The notes under the pieces: model-generated
Database searches by the model: none
What the model was told of the DNA's origin: nothing
Seen by the model: only the letters and a program-made list of their open reading frames with translations
Translations under genes and position numbers: made by a program
Assembly (NCBI GenBank): GCA_016946835.1
Contig: JACVTC010000126.1
Coordinates: 64,001-77,500 of the forward strand
Source: Neocallimastix lanati (nom. inval.)
Lineage: Eukaryota > Neocallimastigomycota > Neocallimastigomycetes > Neocallimastigales > Neocallimastigaceae
Reading direction: 5' to 3'
Length of the DNA: 13,500 nucleotides
In this document: positions 9,421 to 13,500 of the stretch, piece after piece
Layout of the letters: each line of letters starts with the position of its first letter
Numbering within the stretch: position 1 is the stretch's first letter

Positions 9421-10925
9421 AAATTTCTACTATAATATAATTATCTAATATAGATATATTTCTTACACCTTTAATTATATTTTTTATCTTTGGAATATTG
9501 GTATTATTATTTTTAAATATTTTTTTCCTTTCAACTATATTATTATTATTATTTGGAGATATTAATGATTGAATTGTTGAATAGTAAAAGTATTACATAC
9601 ATCTTAAGTTATATTAATTATATTATCTTATTCTTTATTATTCATTATTGTATTTAATATTTCTTTTATTTTTTTTTTTTTTATCTTTTCATTGTTTTTT
9701 TTTTTTTTTAATTTTTTTACATTTTTATTATTTTTATCCAATAGGGATTCATTATCTTTTATAAATAATTTACTTTTTTCTTCTTATAATTTATTTAATT
9801 TAGTTTGTAAATTATTTTTTTTTTGTTTGATTGTTTTCTATTAATTCTTTTTCTATATCTATTTCAATTTTTTTTTCCTACTTTTCCAATTAATTCTTTT
9901 ACTTTAACTTCATTTTTTCATTATCTATATTAATTTCTAATTCTATAATAGTCTTTTCTTTTATGTTTATTTTATTTTTGGATTTTTAATTTTTTTGTTC
10001 TATATTATTTATTTCATTATTAATATCAATATCTTTATTTTTTTAATTCAGTTTTAATTTGTTTAATAATATCTTTATTTTTTATAACCTCTTCATTTTG
10101 TTCATTTAATTCATTTATTTCTTCTTTAGTTTTATTAAAATCTTCATATAGCAGTACATATTCTTTTCTATGCATTAATTCATTTAATTTTAATTATTTC
10201 AAATTTATTGGGGATTATCATTAAATATTTAATTTATTTCATTAATTTTATTATTTTCAAATTTGATAATTTCTTCCAATCTATATAATAATATATTTTT
10301 ATTCCAATAAATTAAATCAGCTCCATTATTATTTATTTTATTTTCATCAAAGTCTTCATTTATTCCTTTATAAATACTCCAATTCTTATCATATTTAATA
10401 CCTTTATTATTTAAATTTATATCATTTTGTTGTGGTATCGCCATATTCGAATATACATGAGGATTCACTAACATAAATACATATTTAAATAACAAACTAT
10501 TTTCATAATTTTTTACAAATCTTTTATAACCATCATTAAAAGTTTTATATCTAGATCTCTCATGATCATTAATTATAGAAGATATAGATCTTCTATTTTT
10601 ATCATAATAAGAAAAAGATATTTTATTTAAATATAAATCTTCTTTGAATTTCTGTTTAAACATATTATAATCTCCTTTTAATATATTTTGTAATCTTTTT
10701 TTGCAATTATCATTCCTTTATTTTGATTTAAGGTTGATTGGATTATATATATTTTGTACTTCATTTTCATTTAATTCCGAATATATATTAAATATATATT
10801 CTAAATATTTATTTTCTTCCTTTGTTAAATTCTGTTTTTCTTTTAAAGCTCGAGAAATTAAATTATAGTCAAATATGTTATTTTCGTTATTTTATTAATC
10901 TATTTCATCATTTAAATAATATAAT
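9421..10925 (-). pseudogene. Broken gene: unrecognised N-terminal domain plus long coiled-coil tail
   Basis: The best-preserved block is one minus frame from about 10924 to 10229, interrupted only by TAA codons at 10897-10892 (two in a row) and 10720-10718 before TAA at 10231-10229. It reads IFDYNLISRALKEKQNLT, then MFKQKFKEDLYLNKISF (ATG at 10663), HERSRYKTFNDGYKRFVKN, MLVNPHVYSNMAIPQQN and WNKNILLYRLEEIIKFENN. Beyond it the frame changes repeatedly at A-runs, but text continues: YEDFNKTKEEINELNEQNEE, NKDIIKQIKTELKK, EKTIIELEINIDNEK, EVKVKELIGKVGKK, then Lys/Asn repeats and, near 9421-9562, SPNNNNNIVERKKIF and VRNISILDNYIIVEIY. The Lys/Glu/Ile/Leu spacing suggests coiled coil. The plus strand here is T-rich, in line with minus coding. 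Estimated original length about 500 residues. No family recognised and no start codon is certain; 10663 may be internal. Confidence 0.6.
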
Positions 10926-11116
10926 TATATAAATTAAAAAAAATTTCATTAAATTTTAAATTATTTTATTATTCTTTATTATTTCCAAAGCAAATTCTGT
11001 TCTTCTTAAAAGAAACAGTAGAGATATTAAAAAAACATGTATATGATTCTGAAGAATGTAATAATGAATTAAAAAATTCAGAGATTTTTAAGAATGTATA
11101 CCTAGTATTACATTAA
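10925..11116 (+). other. Short open frame, coding-like 3' half
   Basis: Frame 2 is open for 63 codons to TAA at 11114-11116. The second half reads LKETVEILKKHVYDSEECNN followed by ELKNSEIFKNVYLVLH, an acidic/basic amphipathic mix unlike chance AT-rich translation. There is no ATG at the 5' end, and it begins where the minus-strand relic ends. It may be a last exon or a fragment. Function unknown. Confidence 0.3.
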
Positions 11117-11770
11117 GGATCATGAAATAGAAAAAAAGTTAAGGATGATATAAACTAAATACAAATAATTTAATATTCCTATTAATTTATATTTGATAAA
11201 ATAATATTAATATACTATCTCCAAATAGAAAAATGGAAAATTATCAATGGTTATAGCAAACAACGATAATGAATAAAATTTATTTTTAAAAGCAGATATG
11301 ATCTATTACTATATATATTAATATATATTAGGAAGTTAAAGCTCAGTCATCAAATTAATACAAAAGATTCTAGGATAAACAGAATTGCTAGAACAATTAG
11401 ACCATTAAAAGTCAAAGTCTATTTTCAAACTAATTATACATAAGTAACCATTTATATACTCCATAAAAATTCCTTACTTTTTACGTTCGGTTTAATAGTA
11501 CATATCAAAATATGAATATTATCATATTTAATAAATTTTTATTTATTAAATGATAATGCTATCATTATATAAACTTTACTTTATTATAATTATATATTAT
11601 TTAAAAAAAATTACTGTATTATAAATTATAGCCTTTAAAGACCTTTATTTAAGATATAAAATTCAGTTGCATGCTATATATTTCATAGTATTTTTTTATT
11701 AGGTAATAATTAATTATATCTAATATGCATTTCTCAATGTGGCGTATTTTCGTATATGTCTTGTTTTTTC
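11117..11770. other. Gene-poor stretch with an ambiguous coding-like island
   Basis: Two parts have a less extreme base content. At about 11232-11315 the plus strand gives KLSMVIANNDNE, TAA, NLFLKADMIYYY. At about 11336-11480 both strands are nearly open: plus reads KLSHQINTKDSRINRIARTI and minus reads SNCSSNSVYPRIFCINLM with two TAA codons. The strand cannot be decided from sequence alone and no family is recognised. The rest is featureless. Confidence 0.35.
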
Positions 11771-11860
11771 AATAATTAAATAAAAAATAATTTAATAAAA
11801 AATAATTAAATAAATAATAATTAAATAAATAATAATTAAATAAATAATAATTAAATAAAA
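11771..11860. repeat. Six-copy 15-bp tandem repeat
   Basis: Units of AATAATTAAATAAAT follow each other without gaps from 11771 to 11860. Copies 3, 4 and 5 are identical, copies 1 and 6 end in AAAA, and copy 2 has an extra T/A change. No coding frame crosses it. The adjoining sequence continues with AATAAATTTT. Confidence 0.95.
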
Positions 11861-12014
11861 AATAAATTTTTATATACATATATATTATTAATTTTCAATT
11901 ATAAAAATAATTTTTTATTATTCTTTTTTAATAGAATATATCATTATTTCTTTTGAAATAGTTAAATAATATGTAATTGAAAAATATATTATTATTTATA
12001 TATTTATTTATTAT

Positions 12015-12218
12015 TGTATAGAATATCTTTAAAATACATGGCTTTATTTTAAATATATTATAAGCCACATTTCGAAATGCATGGTAAAAGTTCCAAATAT
12101 TTTAACTCTTATTCATAAACTTAACCATAGTAATATAAAATGTAGGATTATCACTTGTTAAAGCAACGCAACCCTTCTCTTCTCCATACAGATCTATGCA
12201 GTAATAATTGATATACTC
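12015..12218 (-). pseudogene. Coding relic, minus strand, unrecognised
   Basis: The minus strand reads YINYYCIDLYGEEKGCVALT and on to DNPTFYITMVKFMNKS before TAA at 12104-12102. The same frame then continues NIWNFYHAFRNVAYN and KIKPCILKIF to about 12015. Gly, Glu, Cys, Val, Ala, Thr, Asp and Pro are all present, which chance AT-rich text rarely gives. ATATAG just upstream (plus 12219-12224) could be a 3' splice site, making this an exon. The plus strand of the same segment is also partly open (12162-12395) but is more hydrophobic and less convincing. Confidence 0.4.
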
Positions 12219-12801
12219 CTATATATTATTTTATTGATCACTATTAGCTTTTTTTTTTTTGTTGTTTTTACAAATAAAGATTACTGTAAATATAAATTAT
12301 TAATAGAGATTTATTCTGATTTAACAATTACAAATAATGATATCGAAACAATATATTTTATAAATATCATTATTGTAGAAACTATATTAAATTAATTTGC
12401 AAATTAAAATAAATCAATTTAAATACTTTAAACATTTTATTTTACTTCATATATGATTAATTTATATTGTAATATTAATATTAAAATAGATAGTATATCC
12501 AAAAATTTATTAAATATTTAAAAAAACCAATAAAAAAAATTAATTATAAAAATATATCTATTAAAAATTTTATTATTGTTATCGTTTTCTACCAATGTAA
12601 TATATTTTTCTCCATTATCATTTTGCTAAAAGTATTCTTAATGAAGAATATGAAAAAAAAATTAACCAAAAGATTACATAGTGAAAATGAGTATAATTAC
12701 AACATTTTTTATGACAATTAAATAATCCTATCTATTATAATATGAGAAAAGAATTTAAGTGATCCAATCTTTGATAACAAGAGAGACTAAATGACAAGTG
12801 A
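12219..12801. other. Gene-poor AT-rich stretch
   Basis: A T-run at 12249-12260 and an 11-bp perfect inverted repeat (AATAATGATAT at 12333-12343 with its complement at 12364-12374) are the only clear structures. Plus frame 3 is open to TAA at 12393-12395, reading VVFTNKDYCKYKLLIEIYSD near 12261-12320. A brief coding-like string AKSILNEEYEKKINQKIT occurs around 12629-12680. Neither can be tied to a gene. Confidence 0.4.
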
Positions 12802-13011
12802 AAGGAGTTAGAAGTAAAAAAGAAACAAACCAAAACTACTACAAAAAAATCAAGCTATTCTAACTAAATTTTTTAATGATAAATGTGTCTCTAAGAAAAT
12901 GGAATATACATGAATAAACATAATTACTGATGTAGTAATTATAGATATTTCAGTTCTTCCAGCGCCTATTGTGATTCTGGATGCCAATAAAAATACGGTA
13001 AATGTTGGTAA
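12802..13011 (+). pseudogene. Relic of a CBM18 (hevein-type) chitin-binding module with Lys/Thr linker
   Basis: Frame 1 at 12802-12864 reads KKQTKTTTKKSSYSN, a Lys/Thr/Ser linker of the kind that separates modules in fungal secreted proteins. After a gap, DKCVSKK (Cys at 12884-12886) leads through a one-base slip at an A4 run (12896-12899) into frame 1: CSNYRYFSSSSAYCDSGCQ, TAA, KYGKCW, TAA (13009-13011). CBM18 modules bind chitin through a small fold with eight Cys; AYC-x2-GCQ-x-KYGKC is its usual C-terminal half. Here five Cys remain. The other three positions are TAC (12907), TGA (12928) and TTC (12949), each one base from a Cys codon. Spacings from the third Cys onward (1, 6, 7, 4, 7) match the fungal pattern. 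Two internal stops and the slip make it non-functional. The parent protein is unknown. Confidence 0.75.
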
Positions 13012-13500
13012 TTTCAAATTATATTATTTCTATGACTATAATAATTATAATCTTTAAATCAGTAAGCGTATGTATTAACTTTTATATAATTATGATATTT
13101 TTAATAATTCAAAAATATATTCATATATATACATAATATACATAATATAAAATATATTTATTTCTAAAATGTTTATTATTCAATAATATTGTAAATTAAT
13201 AAAACATTAATAAATATAATATCTGAATAAATAAAAATTAAACTAAATAAATAATATATTCTACACTATATAAAATTAATTTATACTCATAATGAAAATT
13301 TAGAAAGCTATTAAATTATTTATTTTATAAAAGTTTAATATAAATTATTATCTAATAATTATTATCTAATATATAATGTAATTATAAACTAATAAAACAT
13401 GTAACACATAAATTCTTGTTTAATATTTATTGTAACTAAATATAAAAAATAATGGATAATATATTATATTATTTTAGATATATTATTTTTTAACGAATTA
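13012..13500. other. No gene seen
   Basis: Featureless AT-rich DNA with short ATATAT, TATATAC and ATTATCTAAT-type repeats. Frame 2 is briefly open past the CBM18 relic to TAA at 13056-13058, but this overlaps the relic in another frame and is a shadow. Confidence 0.6.

Noticed and set aside
11771-11860. CRISPR-like array
   Set aside because: The 15-bp units are directly adjacent with no spacers, in eukaryotic A/T-rich DNA.
12162-12395. Plus-strand open frame of about 77 codons rich in Phe, Ile and Leu
   Set aside because: Its first part is antisense to a better minus-strand segment and its composition is what A/T-rich DNA gives by chance; kept only as a remark.
12912-13055. Plus-strand open text around ISVLPAPIVILDANKNTVNV
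   Set aside because: Overlaps the CBM18 relic in another frame; the Cys spacing of the relic is far stronger evidence.

Overview
The window is extremely AT-rich (well over 80% A+T by eye) eukaryotic nuclear DNA with spliceosomal-type intron structure, long poly-A/poly-T runs, trinucleotide microsatellites and widely spaced genes. One large ABCA-type transporter, several secreted or Asn/Lys-rich proteins, and a decayed fungal-type chitin-binding module (CBM18) together fit an anaerobic gut fungus (Neocallimastigomycota) best. A dictyostelid-like protist is the main alternative for base composition alone, but the CBM18 module argues against it. The organism call is inference (about 0.65).

Layout. 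2-4171 (+): the 3' four-fifths of a full-size ABCA transporter, entering from the left edge, with one intron (676-845) and a one-base frame slip at an 11-A run (301-311). 4172-5434: low-complexity spacer of A/T repeats. 5435-5680 (-): broken gene for a small secreted protein. 5767-5921: a TTA/ATT microsatellite of about 51 units in the region between divergent genes. 6269-7499 (+): an unrecognised protein of roughly 410 residues with an Asp/Asn-rich insert, carrying two T-run frameshifts. 7606-8652 (+): a broken gene for an unrecognised Cys-containing secreted protein with a clear signal peptide. 9421-10925 (-): a broken gene encoding an unrecognised protein with a long Lys/Glu/Asn coiled-coil tail. 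10925-12800: sparse coding-like scraps and a six-copy 15-bp tandem repeat. 12802-13011 (+): relic of a Lys/Thr linker followed by a CBM18 module. The rest is featureless AT-rich DNA.

How it fits together. Only the transporter looks functional. Its 3.3-kb second exon passes through A8 and A9 runs without losing frame, so the local sequence seems accurate. The other loci each carry several one-base indels in short A/T runs plus in-frame stops, nearly all TAA and often where Gln would fit. I read this as a gene-poor region where lineage-specific secreted and surface protein genes have been left to decay beside a retained transporter. I see no rRNA, tRNA, CRISPR, transposase, reverse transcriptase or viral gene.
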